DNA of 64,000 nucleotides from CAZICM01 sp964537685 (lineage in GTDB: Bacteria > Myxococcota_A > Polyangia > Polyangiales > Polyangiaceae): assembly GCA_964537685.1 (NCBI GenBank), contig CAZICM010000031.1, positions 48,463 through 112,462 on the forward strand, given 5' to 3'. Within the stretch, counting starts at the first letter, position 1. Every line of letters starts with the position of its first letter. Shown here piece by piece: positions 15,938 through 24,413 of this stretch. The translations under genes and the position numbers were made by a program. Under the pieces are notes generated by a model, which saw nothing but the letters and a program-made list of their open reading frames with translations, was not told where the DNA came from and did not search any database.

Positions 15938-17332
15938 ATGGCCTCCGACGAAAAATCAAAGCTCTATAGGCAAATTGTCAATCGTGTCGGCGAGAGCTTG
16001 ATTCTCGATCGCATGAGGGTTCATGGATTTTGGCCGGAAGGGCAGCCGCTGCCTCCCGATCCGCCCGAGGAAGTGAAGGAGCGCCAAAAGATCGAAGGCG
16101 AGCTTGGCGTGCTCCGCAAGCAGAGCCTCGCGGTAAAAGATCCCGATAAGGCATTGGCCGACGAAAAGAAGAGGCGCTGGGAAGAAAGCAAAAAGCGCCG
16201 CAAAGAAGCCAAAGAAAAGCGCGAGGCCGAACAGCAGAAGCGGGCCAAGGCTTGGGCCGAGCATACCAAGGCGAATGTCGTTCACCTTGGCACGACTGTC
16301 AGCCAGGGTTTAGAAGATATCGCCAGCAATACAGAAGGGCTTATCGCAAAGAACCTTCCCATCTTGCATAAGAGCGATGATGTAGCGGCGCTCTTGGGCG
16401 TAAGCCTGCCCGTGCTCCGCTGGCTAAGCTTCCACCGGAAGAGCGTCGCGCTGGTGCACTATCACCGCTATGGAATTCCCAAGAAAACCGGCGGAATCCG
16501 CAATATATCGGCGCCTAAAAAGCAGCTCGCCGAAGCCCAGGAAAAGATATTGTGGCGCATTCTAAATAAAGTCGCGCCTTCGGAGAGCGCTCATGGATTT
16601 GTAAAGAAGCGCTCCGTCGTCAGCAATGCCGTGCCGCATGTGGGAAAGAATGTTGTTATCAATCTCGATTTAAAAGACTTCTTTCCAACCATTACCTACA
16701 GGCGCGTAAAAGGCTTGTTCCGATCGCTGGGCTATAGCGAGCATGTCGCGACGGTATTGGGCCTTTTGTGTACCGAGCCCACCCGCGCCAAGGCCGAACT
16801 GGGCGGAAAGGTGTATCACGTCGCATTGGGCGAACGCTTCTTGCCCCAAGGCGCCTGCACCAGTCCCGCCATAACCAACTTGCTATGCCGCAAACTCGAT
16901 AAAAGACTGGCTGGATTGGCCAAGAGCGCCGGATTCTCCTATACGCGCTATGCCGACGACCTTACCTTTTCCGGCGAAGACACAGGCGAAACCGGAAGGC
17001 TCCTGCGCTCCGTCCGCAAAATTATCAGCGGCGAGGGCTTTATCGAACATGACAAGAAAACACGGGTCATGGGACGGGGACGGCGCCAAGAAGTCACCGG
17101 CGTCGTCGTCAATACCAAACCTACCGTCTCCCGCGATGAAATCCGCACCCTCAGGGCCATCTTGAACAACGCCAAGCGTACCGGCCTCGAAGGTCAAAAC
17201 CGCGATAAAGTTGCGAATTTTGAAGCCCATCTCAGGGGTAGAATCGCCTATGTCTCCATGGTCGATAAAGACCGGGGCAAAGTCTTGCAAGACGCTTTTG
17301 AGCGAGTGAGCACCCGAAAGGCGAACGCGTGA
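15938..17332 (+). CDS. Retron reverse transcriptase
   Basis: 464 residues. The N-terminal part (1-145) is an extension with a basic coiled-coil at about 75-110 (KKRRWEESKKRRKEAKEKRE), reminiscent of the extended N-terminus of myxobacterial retron RTs such as Mx162. The RT domain has INLDLKDFFPTITYRRV with the first catalytic Asp at 244, LPQGACTSPAITNLL, YADD at 338-341 in SYTRYADDLTFSG, and VTGVVVN at 386-392, the VTG motif characteristic of retron RTs. It should prime from the branch G of the msr and copy the msd at 15621-15875. The stop overlaps the GTG start of the ARH gene, so the two are translationally coupled. Confidence 0.93.
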   Translation: MASDEKSKLYRQIVNRVGESLILDRMRVHGFWPEGQPLPPDPPEEVKERQKIEGELGVLRKQSLAVKDPDKALADEKKRRWEESKKRRKEAKEKREAEQQKRAKAWAEHTKANVVHLGTTVSQGLEDIASNTEGLIAKNLPILHKSDDVAALLGVSLPVLRWLSFHRKSVALVHYHRYGIPKKTGGIRNISAPKKQLAEAQEKILWRILNKVAPSESAHGFVKKRSVVSNAVPHVGKNVVINLDLKDFFPTITYRRVKGLFRSLGYSEHVATVLGLLCTEPTRAKAELGGKVYHVALGERFLPQGACTSPAITNLLCRKLDKRLAGLAKSAGFSYTRYADDLTFSGEDTGETGRLLRSVRKIISGEGFIEHDKKTRVMGRGRRQEVTGVVVNTKPTVSRDEIRTLRAILNNAKRTGLEGQNRDKVANFEAHLRGRIAYVSMVDKDRGKVLQDAFERVSTRKANA

Positions 17333-18768
17333 AGCAAAGGGATTTGTTTGGCAAGGGGAATGGGTCTGCCGAGGAAGGCGAGGAACCCGCCAAAGCACCG
17401 CCCGCCAAAAAAAGCACCAGGGGAAAGCATCACGCCAAACCAGATGGAGACGAAAGCGGCGAACTCTTTGCCGCGCCTCAGCACCAGCCCGCCGACAAGG
17501 GTGAAGCGGCGCCTGAACGCGAGCATGCGATTGAATTCACCGGCGACGAAGAGAAAACCGCGCCCGTCGACGACTTCGATGACAGCGACCGCGATGATCG
17601 GGATACGCCCGCCGAGGGCGATGACGCGGATCGCGGTCCCGATAGCGGTAATGACGAAGACGAGCTCGAGGACAGCGAAGAAGAAGGCGAAGACAGCGAC
17701 CCCTGGTGGACCAAAGGCGCGTCGGGAGGAAGTGGGGGATTTTCTGGCCTAACGACGGGAATGGGGAAAGCTCCAGCACCCGCCCCGGCCAAAGTGCCCA
17801 GGCCCAAGGCCGCGGCTGGAGCACCCCGGCGCTCGATCTTTGCGGGCGCCGTCATGGGAGCGGCCATCGGAGATGCCATGGGGCATCCCACCGAATTCAT
17901 GTCAATGGCCGCGATTCGCTCCAAGTACGGTCCCCAAGGCGTAACGGGATTCGAACTGTATTGGGATCGAGGGGGCAAGCATTTCGCGCCCTATACCGAT
18001 GACACCCAGATGGCGGAGATTGTTCTGCGGGTGCTGGTGGATGCCAAAGAGAACGGCTCGCACATGGATCGGGTCATGGAAGAAATGGCCTCTGGATTTG
18101 TGAGCTGGTCCAAACGCCCCCAGGGCGGCCACCGGGCGCCCGGAAATGCGTGCATGAGCGGATGCAGCGCCCTCTCGCGGGGAGTTCATTGGTCCAAGGC
18201 AGGAGGAGCGACGGCCGGGGGATGTGGTTCGGTCATGCGGGCTTATCCCTTTGGATTGTTGTTTGCCGACGATCTACAGCGGGCCGAACGATGGAGTGTG
18301 GAACATTCCAAAATGACCCACCGGGACCCGATTGCGCTCGCCGCATGCGCCGCGATGGCCGTGGGTATGGCGCGTATTGTGCGCGGGGAGTCCGTAATGA
18401 CCGTTGCATCGGAAATGGTCGCCGCCGCTTGCCGTTATAGTCCGCCGACGGCCGCAATGATGGTGAGGGCCATCGAAGATGCGGTCGATGGCGTGGCTCC
18501 TGAAATTACGCTCGATAGGCTGAGATCGTGGGCAGCTCACGAAGCCGTGTCCGCGGGGGTATATTTATTCGTAAGAAACCCGGACGACCCAGCCAGGGCG
18601 ATTTTAGAGGGCGCGAATACACCGGGTGACAGCGATAGCATTGCCACCTTGGCAGGGGCATTGTGCGGAGCTCGGTGTGGATTGGAGACCCTGCCCGCCG
18701 CGTGGGTCCAGGACGTCGAGCGTTCCGAGGAGCTCCTGGGCTTGGCCTATCAGGCGGCAGGATTATAA
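17329..18768 (+). CDS. ADP-ribosylglycohydrolase (DraG/ARH family) with acidic N-terminal extension
   Basis: 479 residues from GTG 17329, overlapping the RT stop by 4 bp. Residues 1-165 are disordered, with a long Asp/Glu-rich stretch at about 80-125. The ARH domain begins at about 169: AGAVMGAAIGDAMGHPTEF, YTDDTQMAE (TDD at 223-225, metal ligands), GCGSVMRAYPFG and NTPGDSDSIATLAGAL (DSD at 434-436, second metal site). All dimagnesium ligands expected of DraG/ARH are present. The enzyme should remove ADP-ribose from proteins or nucleic acids. Coupling to the RT makes it the obvious candidate for the retron accessory or effector protein; alternatively it reverses the upstream PARP. Confidence 0.92.
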   Translation: MKQRDLFGKGNGSAEEGEEPAKAPPAKKSTRGKHHAKPDGDESGELFAAPQHQPADKGEAAPEREHAIEFTGDEEKTAPVDDFDDSDRDDRDTPAEGDDADRGPDSGNDEDELEDSEEEGEDSDPWWTKGASGGSGGFSGLTTGMGKAPAPAPAKVPRPKAAAGAPRRSIFAGAVMGAAIGDAMGHPTEFMSMAAIRSKYGPQGVTGFELYWDRGGKHFAPYTDDTQMAEIVLRVLVDAKENGSHMDRVMEEMASGFVSWSKRPQGGHRAPGNACMSGCSALSRGVHWSKAGGATAGGCGSVMRAYPFGLLFADDLQRAERWSVEHSKMTHRDPIALAACAAMAVGMARIVRGESVMTVASEMVAAACRYSPPTAAMMVRAIEDAVDGVAPEITLDRLRSWAAHEAVSAGVYLFVRNPDDPARAILEGANTPGDSDSIATLAGALCGARCGLETLPAAWVQDVERSEELLGLAYQAAGL

Positions 18769-18963
18769 ACGGTCCTGGACGCTCCTAACACCAGAAGTAT
18801 CCTCTCGGCTCCCAATCCATTCTATCTTATCGCTCTCGCATTCGAATGAACGCTGTCTTCGTTCCACATTTTTGCCTAAAGCAATCTGGAATTGTCATTG
18901 ATTGGATTGTTGAGCACGCACATCGTTGACGTCCTCGCTCATGCCATTTAGTTCTTGACAACT

Positions 18964-20037
18964 ATGACATTGAGCACACACACCTCACTCATCACGTTCA
19001 TCGCAGTCCTCTTCCTCCACATCTCCAGCGCCCGCGCTGAACCATCCAAAGACCTAAACGGCATGGATGATCCGGAGACGCGCGCGAAGGTGTTGACCGA
19101 AGCCGTCAACCAGTTCACCAAGAACAAGGAGTACGAGAAAGCCTTTGATGCGGCCAGCGCCGCGTACATGCTCAAACCCACGCTGCATCGCACCTGCGCT
19201 GCCGCATCACTCGCGCAGCAAATCGGACAGCATGTGAGAGCCGCGGAGCTCTTCTCCGAATGCATGAAGTTCGCCATCGAGGAGAACTTCAAGAAGAGCA
19301 AGCCTGAACGGTGGCTGTACATGCAAGCCGATTATGACTGCGCGATGAGCCGCGTCGGCATTCTTCGCATTCACGCTCCGCCGCTGACGACGGTAACAGT
19401 GAACGATCGCAGTCTTGGATTGGTGGACGGCGCGCGGGATATTTTTGTGGATCCAAAGATTTCTCACAAGGTCGTTGCCACAAGCGAGATGGGTGTGGTG
19501 ATCGAACGATCGGTTGGTGTTGGAGCTGGAGAGAGACACGACGTCGAGTTCAAGCGTGAAGACATGCAGCCCGCGAAAGAGCCTGCGGCACCTATGCCAG
19601 CGCCGTGGCCTCCTGTGTATGTTCCGCAGCGCTTTCAGCTTGTTCCCGATCCTTACGCACAGCCTGCCTACGCAGTCGATCAAGTGCCTGCGGGTTCGTG
19701 GGCCGCTCTTGGCGGAGGGATATTCATGGCCGCTATGACGGTCTATTTCGCGCATCAGGCCCGGGTGGAGGATGAGAGCGCTAATACAATGGCCGCGAAA
19801 CTCATAAGGGATCAAACCGGCAAATGTGATCAACGTCGGAATCCGTTCGACTGCCTTCGAGCAGATGCAAAGCGAGCCCAGGCCGACAGGTCGTTCTATC
19901 AGGCCATCGTGAGCGGCGCGGCCTCACTCTCTCTCTTCGGTATCTCGACCGCCGTCTATGCTTTCCGCGAACCATCACCACAGCCTGGATCGGCCCAGAG
20001 GTTTTCAGGCGGCCTCTCGATTCGGGGAACCTGGTAG
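18964..20037 (+). CDS. Exported TPR-type protein with C-terminal membrane segments
   Basis: About 357 residues from ATG 18964; a TTG in frame at 18955 is less likely. A signal peptide (LITFIAVLFLHISSARAEP) is followed by a helical TPR-like region at about 35-120 (ALTEAVNQF-like helices, KAFDAASAAYMLKP), a PEGA-like beta segment (PPLTTVTVNDRSLG), and two hydrophobic stretches near residues 240-257 and 307-327. The layout matches the protein at 59455, a class common in Polyangiales and often placed near protein kinases. The function is unknown. Confidence 0.75.
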   Translation: MTLSTHTSLITFIAVLFLHISSARAEPSKDLNGMDDPETRAKVLTEAVNQFTKNKEYEKAFDAASAAYMLKPTLHRTCAAASLAQQIGQHVRAAELFSECMKFAIEENFKKSKPERWLYMQADYDCAMSRVGILRIHAPPLTTVTVNDRSLGLVDGARDIFVDPKISHKVVATSEMGVVIERSVGVGAGERHDVEFKREDMQPAKEPAAPMPAPWPPVYVPQRFQLVPDPYAQPAYAVDQVPAGSWAALGGGIFMAAMTVYFAHQARVEDESANTMAAKLIRDQTGKCDQRRNPFDCLRADAKRAQADRSFYQAIVSGAASLSLFGISTAVYAFREPSPQPGSAQRFSGGLSIRGTW

Positions 20038-20329
20038 CGCGCAGAAATCGCCGTCTCTTCCTCTCCTCCCGCCGCTTCTCTATCATCGCCCCGCGGCCTT
20101 CCAATGGGGTGCGTCAACCCTTTTTATGTTCCAAATTGACGGTCTCCGCCCAGCGCCTCTTCCTCCCCGCCCGGCCCCCTCAATTTGCCTTTAAAATAAG
20201 CTCAATTCGCTCCATCCGCCCCTGCACTCGTTAAAATTGTAAACGAACACGTTGCAAAATGATTTTCTCGCTCTAACATTCGGAAGGGTTGTTAGTCACA
20301 ACCTTGAAGTGTAGAAGTGTAGAGGAAAT

Positions 20330-21148
20330 ATGCCGTTTCAAAAAACATATCGCGTTCAGAACATCATGGCCGTGAGTGCCCTTATGGTGCTTGCGGCCTG
20401 CTCGACAGGTCCCACAGTAACTCCGGTCACCGAGCCATATTTGCCGCTTGGCGATGAACAGATCCACATACGGGCGGACATGCACTACCAGAGCACCAGT
20501 TTGGTCGGAATCACGGCCTGGGTGTGCACGGCGGATCTCAGTGTCTGCGGGGCCAGGGAAGTGGATAGGAAGGTCAATAAACCCGATTACATCGTGCCCA
20601 ACAAGCAAGAGGGGACCCAAGACGGATTGAGCTTCTTTCCTGACTCGGGGCCCTACGCCAAAAGCATTGGGAACGTCAGAGCGGGGGTCTTGCTTGGGGC
20701 GCTCAACCACACTCCTCAGGAAGGCATGACTGTCGATGTATTCTTCAACGACTTTGCGCCTTCCACGACCGTCATGCCGCCTTTCCTAAAGCTGCAGGCG
20801 CCCGCATTCGACGAGAAGATCAGCCGGAGCACGTCGGCAAGCGTGCGTGTGGAGTGGGAGCCCTCGGGCAAGGACTTTCCCATTGTCTGGCATAGGGTAT
20901 CCAACTACGCCGCGCATGGCACCCGCCCCTGCGATGCTCTTACGTGGCCCAAGTCCGAGGGAGAAACAGTGGATGACGCAGGCTTCTTTGACATTCCCCT
21001 CGAAGCCTTTCCCACGGAGCTTCCGGCCGAGGGCTGCGAAGTGGCCATTATGGTGGAGCGGCGCCATATTGGCACCCTCGGCGAGGGAATGAGCGGCTAT
21101 ATTTACGGCAATGCCGTGGATGGAATTAAATTTCTGCTGATGCCCTAG
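20330..21148 (+). CDS. Hypothetical lipoprotein
   Basis: 272 residues. The N-terminus has a hydrophobic stretch ending in lipobox LAAC (ALMVLAACSTG), so it is probably a lipoprotein. GAGGAA lies 6 nt upstream of ATG 20330. The rest reads as beta-rich with paired cysteines (WVCTADLSVCG) and no family I recognise. It is followed 24 bp later by a second small Cys-rich lipoprotein. The 292-bp gap before it (20038-20329) holds an imperfect hairpin GGTTGT/ACAACC near 20288-20305 and no other gene. Confidence 0.7.
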   Translation: MPFQKTYRVQNIMAVSALMVLAACSTGPTVTPVTEPYLPLGDEQIHIRADMHYQSTSLVGITAWVCTADLSVCGAREVDRKVNKPDYIVPNKQEGTQDGLSFFPDSGPYAKSIGNVRAGVLLGALNHTPQEGMTVDVFFNDFAPSTTVMPPFLKLQAPAFDEKISRSTSASVRVEWEPSGKDFPIVWHRVSNYAAHGTRPCDALTWPKSEGETVDDAGFFDIPLEAFPTELPAEGCEVAIMVERRHIGTLGEGMSGYIYGNAVDGIKFLLMP

Positions 21149-21172
21149 GGTTGTTTGAAAGGAGTTTTGATC

Positions 21173-21589
21173 ATGAAACAGAGAGCCATGCGAAACCTAT
21201 GTTTAGTCGCCGTAATGCTGACATCCGCCGTTGGATGTTGGAACAGCAATGGGTTTGGGGAATGCACATCGGATGAAGACCTCACATTGCCGAGCAATTA
21301 CTATGAGAATGCGATCTGCGAGGATGGCCGCGCGGCATGCGCCGAAGGCAATGTACCTTGTAAATATGTCGCTTATCGCGAAGCCAAGGGTGTACAAATG
21401 TTTACCTATGGCTGCGTGCCTCAAAACGAAGCAGCCGACCGGTGTGTAACCTGCCCTGAGGGTATGAATCTGTGCGTCTTCGAATTGGATCAACATGCGA
21501 ATGGACATTCATGGGTGATTTGCTCGGACAATGCGGCAGACTGTTGGAGTCAGTTAAGTTTAGGTGCGGAGGATATCCCTGTCTGGTAG
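21173..21589 (+). CDS. Small cysteine-rich lipoprotein
   Basis: 138 residues from ATG 21173, with AAAGGAG 8 nt upstream; the frame extends to 21155 but lacks a ribosome site there. A signal peptide ends at lipobox AVGC (MLTSAVGCWNS). The mature part contains eleven or so cysteines (ICEDGRAACAEGNVPCKY, RCVTCPEGMNLC), probably disulphide-bonded outside the cytoplasm. No homologue recognised. Probably co-transcribed with the 20330 gene. Confidence 0.7.
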   Translation: MKQRAMRNLCLVAVMLTSAVGCWNSNGFGECTSDEDLTLPSNYYENAICEDGRAACAEGNVPCKYVAYREAKGVQMFTYGCVPQNEAADRCVTCPEGMNLCVFELDQHANGHSWVICSDNAADCWSQLSLGAEDIPVW

Positions 21590-21658
21590 GGCGCTTATAT
21601 TCCGCGCGAGGCATTGGATCGGGTTTGTGGACCCGTGAGGCAACAAACGGAGGCTGTT

Positions 21659-21800
21659 GCAGAATGCGAACGTATCCGACTGCGGCTACAGGGGGCAACT
21701 GCAGAATGCGAACGTATCCGACTGCGGCTACAAGGGGCAACTGCAGAATGCGAACGTATCCGACTGCGGCTACAAGGGGCAACTGCACGATGCAAACGCC
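21659..21800. repeat. 42-bp tandem repeat, three copies plus a degenerate fourth
   Basis: AGAATGCGAACGTATCCGAC starts at 21661, 21703 and 21745, an exact 42-bp period; a decayed fourth copy begins near 21787 (GCACGATGCAAACG). Because 42 is a multiple of three, all frames stay open, giving spurious 14-residue repeats; I do not call a protein. The 298-bp gap between 21589 and 21888 is filled by this array and the G-runs next to it. Confidence 0.85.
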
Positions 21801-21836
21801 CTCGTTTGTTACGATAAGGGATCGCTGAGGCGATAA

Positions 21837-21883
21837 GGGGCTTTGGGGGGCGGCTTGGGGGGTTGCAGACGGACGCTGGGGGG
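21837..21883 (+). other. Four G-runs, possible G-quadruplex
   Basis: Runs of 4, 6, 6 and 6 G occur at 21837-21840, 21845-21850, 21857-21862 and 21878-21883 with loops of 4, 6 and 15 nt. They lie immediately beyond the stop of the minus-strand gene at 21888. Quadruplex formation is inference. Confidence 0.4.
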
Positions 21884-21887
21884 TTGT

Positions 21888-22493
21888 CTATGTATTCCCG
21901 CCCGTTTCTTCCTCAGGCGGCGGCGCTGTGACTTTGCTTTGACTGGGCACCGCCAAATCATAAAAGACTGCCGGCATCAGGTGTAGCTTGCCTGTCAGCC
22001 TCAGCACGCATTCGACCTGCGCCTTGGCCGCCTGATAGATATTTAAAAAGGCTTCCCGGGCCGACCGGATTTCAGGGGTTTGCATGCGCCTGTCCGTTCG
22101 CGCATCATCCGCAAACGCTAAGGCCGGACCTAATAATGCTCCCAGTTCTAAAAACTCTTGATGCCAATCGGCCCGGTTGATGACGGGGCTATTGGTATCG
22201 GCGAGTTTGGATGTGATCCAATTGACGGCGAGGAATACATCGTTGGCGCCTCGTCCAATGCCCCCAACCGTGCCGTCCTTGGTAAAGAACGGTTTTCGGT
22301 CAACAATATTGGCCTTATGGGTATCGAGATGCTTGCTAAAGCGTCCGAGCAGCTCTAAAGCATCGGCGAGAATGGGAGATTTTTGCTGGGTGCCTTTGCG
22401 CTTTTGAGCCTCGGTATCGCGGGCGGAGGCAACGGCAGCCGCGACGGCCGCGGTAGTGGCGTCGATTTGATCGGCGATGTAGCGGTCTGCCAT
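21888..22493 (-). CDS. Hypothetical helical protein
   Basis: 201 residues from ATG 22493 (MADRYIADQIDATT), with GAGG about 8 nt upstream; the frame continues to 22562 but that extension is unsupported. It is a soluble, largely helical protein (AAVAAAVASARDTEAQ; KSPILADALELLGRFSKH) ending in a short acidic/Pro tail. It resembles the 1563/56317 family in size, helical make-up and tail, but I could not align it convincingly. Divergent from the LamG lipoprotein gene. Confidence 0.65.
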   Translation of the reverse strand: MADRYIADQIDATTAAVAAAVASARDTEAQKRKGTQQKSPILADALELLGRFSKHLDTHKANIVDRKPFFTKDGTVGGIGRGANDVFLAVNWITSKLADTNSPVINRADWHQEFLELGALLGPALAFADDARTDRRMQTPEIRSAREAFLNIYQAAKAQVECVLRLTGKLHLMPAVFYDLAVPSQSKVTAPPPEEETGGNT

Positions 22494-22633
22494 GGTTGTA
22501 CCTCGGGTTGAAAGGTAAACTGGGGCGCACAATAAAGGATGGGAGAGCGCGGTCAAGAACAAAAAAACCTTGCCAATCGCACGCCTTTTCCCGTAGGCTA
22601 TTCCTTCGCGCCGGTATCGAAAGGAGCTTCACC

Positions 22634-23488
22634 ATGAAACGCTTCGCTTGGACTTTATCTTTGCTGACATGCACCGCTTTGGCTTCGCAAGGCTGTCAGC
22701 TTATCAGTGGACTCGATGATCTGGAAACAGCCGGATCAAAAACGGAAACCCAGGGTATGGGAGGGATGCAAAACTCATCGGGTATGCCAGGCCCAGGCTC
22801 GTCCGGGTCTTCGTCGAGCGGAGGTATTGCGCCCAATGGCCTGCCCGTGCCTTTCGCCTGTCTCAATTCAGATTCAACCGTGCACTTGTGTATGTCCTTC
22901 GATAGCGATCTGGCCGCCGATGAGTCGGTCTATGCCCACCAAGTAACCCCGGCGGGCCTTATCTTTCAGCCTGGAAGCTTTGGAAGGGCAGCGGGATTTA
23001 CCCAGGGTTCGAGTGTCTCTATACCTACCGATGAATGGCTTGCCCTAACGCAATTTACGATCGAGGCTTGGATATTTCTCAATGCCGATGCAAGTGGCCA
23101 GATGAACCCGCGCGTGATTTTTCATAGCCCAAACCAGCTTGGTTTTGCCGTGGATAAGGATGGGAAGCTGCGCTGTGGTGTCATGGCTTCGGGTGACTCA
23201 GGCTTTCGAGATGTGAATGGCCCGGAGCTCGTGCCTATTGGACAATGGGTGCATGTGTCTTGTTCTTTTGATGGTACGAATCTGGAGCTTGGGCAGAATC
23301 TCATATTGATAGCGAGTTCGGCGCCGGGACCGACGACTCTCGCGCCTGCATCGGTGCCCTTGATGATTGGGCAGGATGCTGCGATGGTGGCCACTTCATC
23401 CCTGCAGGGAAAGCTCGATCATATACGGGTGCACAATGTGAGCTATACGATGCCCGTTTTGTGTGCGCTCTATGGGAAGCTATGTTAA
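22634..23488 (+). CDS. LamG-domain lipoprotein
   Basis: 284 residues from ATG 22634, with AAGGAG 7 nt upstream. The signal ends at ASQGC (lipobox), followed by CQLISGLDDLE, a start I associate with myxobacterial surface lipoproteins, then a Ser/Gly linker (GPGSSGSSSSGG). The remainder is a concanavalin/LamG-like jelly roll: FTIEAWIFLNADASG, GKLRCGVMAS, GQWVHVSCSFDGTNLEL and LQGKLDHIRVHN are the usual strand signatures. Such domains bind glycans or proteins outside the cell; the ligand is unknown. Confidence 0.85.
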   Translation: MKRFAWTLSLLTCTALASQGCQLISGLDDLETAGSKTETQGMGGMQNSSGMPGPGSSGSSSSGGIAPNGLPVPFACLNSDSTVHLCMSFDSDLAADESVYAHQVTPAGLIFQPGSFGRAAGFTQGSSVSIPTDEWLALTQFTIEAWIFLNADASGQMNPRVIFHSPNQLGFAVDKDGKLRCGVMASGDSGFRDVNGPELVPIGQWVHVSCSFDGTNLELGQNLILIASSAPGPTTLAPASVPLMIGQDAAMVATSSLQGKLDHIRVHNVSYTMPVLCALYGKLC

Positions 23489-23512
23489 TCCCTTTGGGAG
23501 GGCCGGATAAAC

Positions 23513-23890
23513 ATGAGAAAGGGGTTGCGCCGCATTGTGGTGGATGGGCGGATATTTTTATGGACGCGCCGTCACCGGCATTTTTTAGGCGAGAGGGGGA
23601 AGGCGTGTGAAGAGCGGCTAACGCTTTATGAAGAGGGGTATAAGCGATCGCCTTTGCATGTATGGTTTAGGTGTACGGAGATATGGGAAGCTGGATATCC
23701 AATGGATGGGGTGGTATGGCGCAAGGACAGAAAAGAAGCTTATAATCTGAACCGGCCCGCGGTGGTTGAGGCACTCATACGGCATGGATTGAATGAAGGC
23801 TGGATGCCTGGGACAGCCTTGTGTGGAATGGACGTTGAAGATGCCTATGCATGGCTTTTGGCATCGGGCGCGCCATGTGGGATTCGATAA
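23513..23890 (+). CDS. Hypothetical small basic protein
   Basis: 125 residues from ATG 23513, which lies 24 bp after the LamG stop. It has no signal peptide. It is rich in Arg and aromatic residues (GRIFLWTRRHRHFLGERGK; SPLHVWFRCTEIWEAG), ending with a helix-rich part (EDAYAWLLASGAP). No family recognised. Probably read through from the LamG gene. Confidence 0.6.
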   Translation: MRKGLRRIVVDGRIFLWTRRHRHFLGERGKACEERLTLYEEGYKRSPLHVWFRCTEIWEAGYPMDGVVWRKDRKEAYNLNRPAVVEALIRHGLNEGWMPGTALCGMDVEDAYAWLLASGAPCGIR

Positions 23891-23968
23891 AATAAAAGAC
23901 GCCCATCCTTTTGCTCTTGACATCCGCTTGAATGGGCAGATAAAGCGAGGGGGCGAAAGGAACGAGTG

Positions 23969-24403
23969 ATGGACAAGATTCGTGAAATCTTCAAAGTGCC
24001 CAGCCTAACGGTGCGGGGGTCGGTAGGGATACTGGTGTTAAGGCTTATCTCGGGCGCGGCATTTTTATTTCATGGGTGGGGCAAGATACAGGCGCCGCTG
24101 AGTTGGATGGGTCCTGATGCGAAAGTGCCTGGGATATTGCAGGCATTGGCGGCGGTGAGTGAATTTGGCGGAGGGATAGCGTGGATATTGGGATTGCTGA
24201 TGCCGCTGGCGTCGCTGGGGCAGGCGATAACGATGATGGTAGCGGTGTATTTGCACGCGGTTGTGCTGAAGGATCCATTTGTTGGGTTTAAAGGTTCTTA
24301 CGAGCCTGCGGCGATGTATTTGTGCATATCGGTGATGTATATATTTGTGGGGCCTGGTCGGTTGTCGCTGGATTGGAAGATCTTTGGGGAGAAGGCTTCC
24401 TAG
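23969..24403 (+). CDS. DoxX family membrane protein
   Basis: 144 residues from ATG 23969; a GTG immediately upstream at 23966 is an alternative, and AAAGGAACG precedes both. Four membrane segments are seen: SVGILVLRLISGAAFLFHG with the DoxX hallmark FLFHGWGKI, AAVSEFGGGIAWILGLLM, SLGQAITMMVAVYLHAVV and AAMYLCISVMYIFVG. DoxX proteins sit in the inner membrane and are linked to respiratory or redox functions, but no reaction is certain. Confidence 0.85.
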   Translation: MDKIREIFKVPSLTVRGSVGILVLRLISGAAFLFHGWGKIQAPLSWMGPDAKVPGILQALAAVSEFGGGIAWILGLLMPLASLGQAITMMVAVYLHAVVLKDPFVGFKGSYEPAAMYLCISVMYIFVGPGRLSLDWKIFGEKAS

Positions 24404-24413
24404 AGGGTCTCTT

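Noticed and set aside
18769..18963. Additional short gene after the ARH
   Set aside because: No frame with a ribosome site; only weak promoter-like words.
21659..21800. CRISPR array or repeat protein
   Set aside because: Direct 42-bp copies abut each other with no spacers; the frames are open only because 42 is divisible by three.
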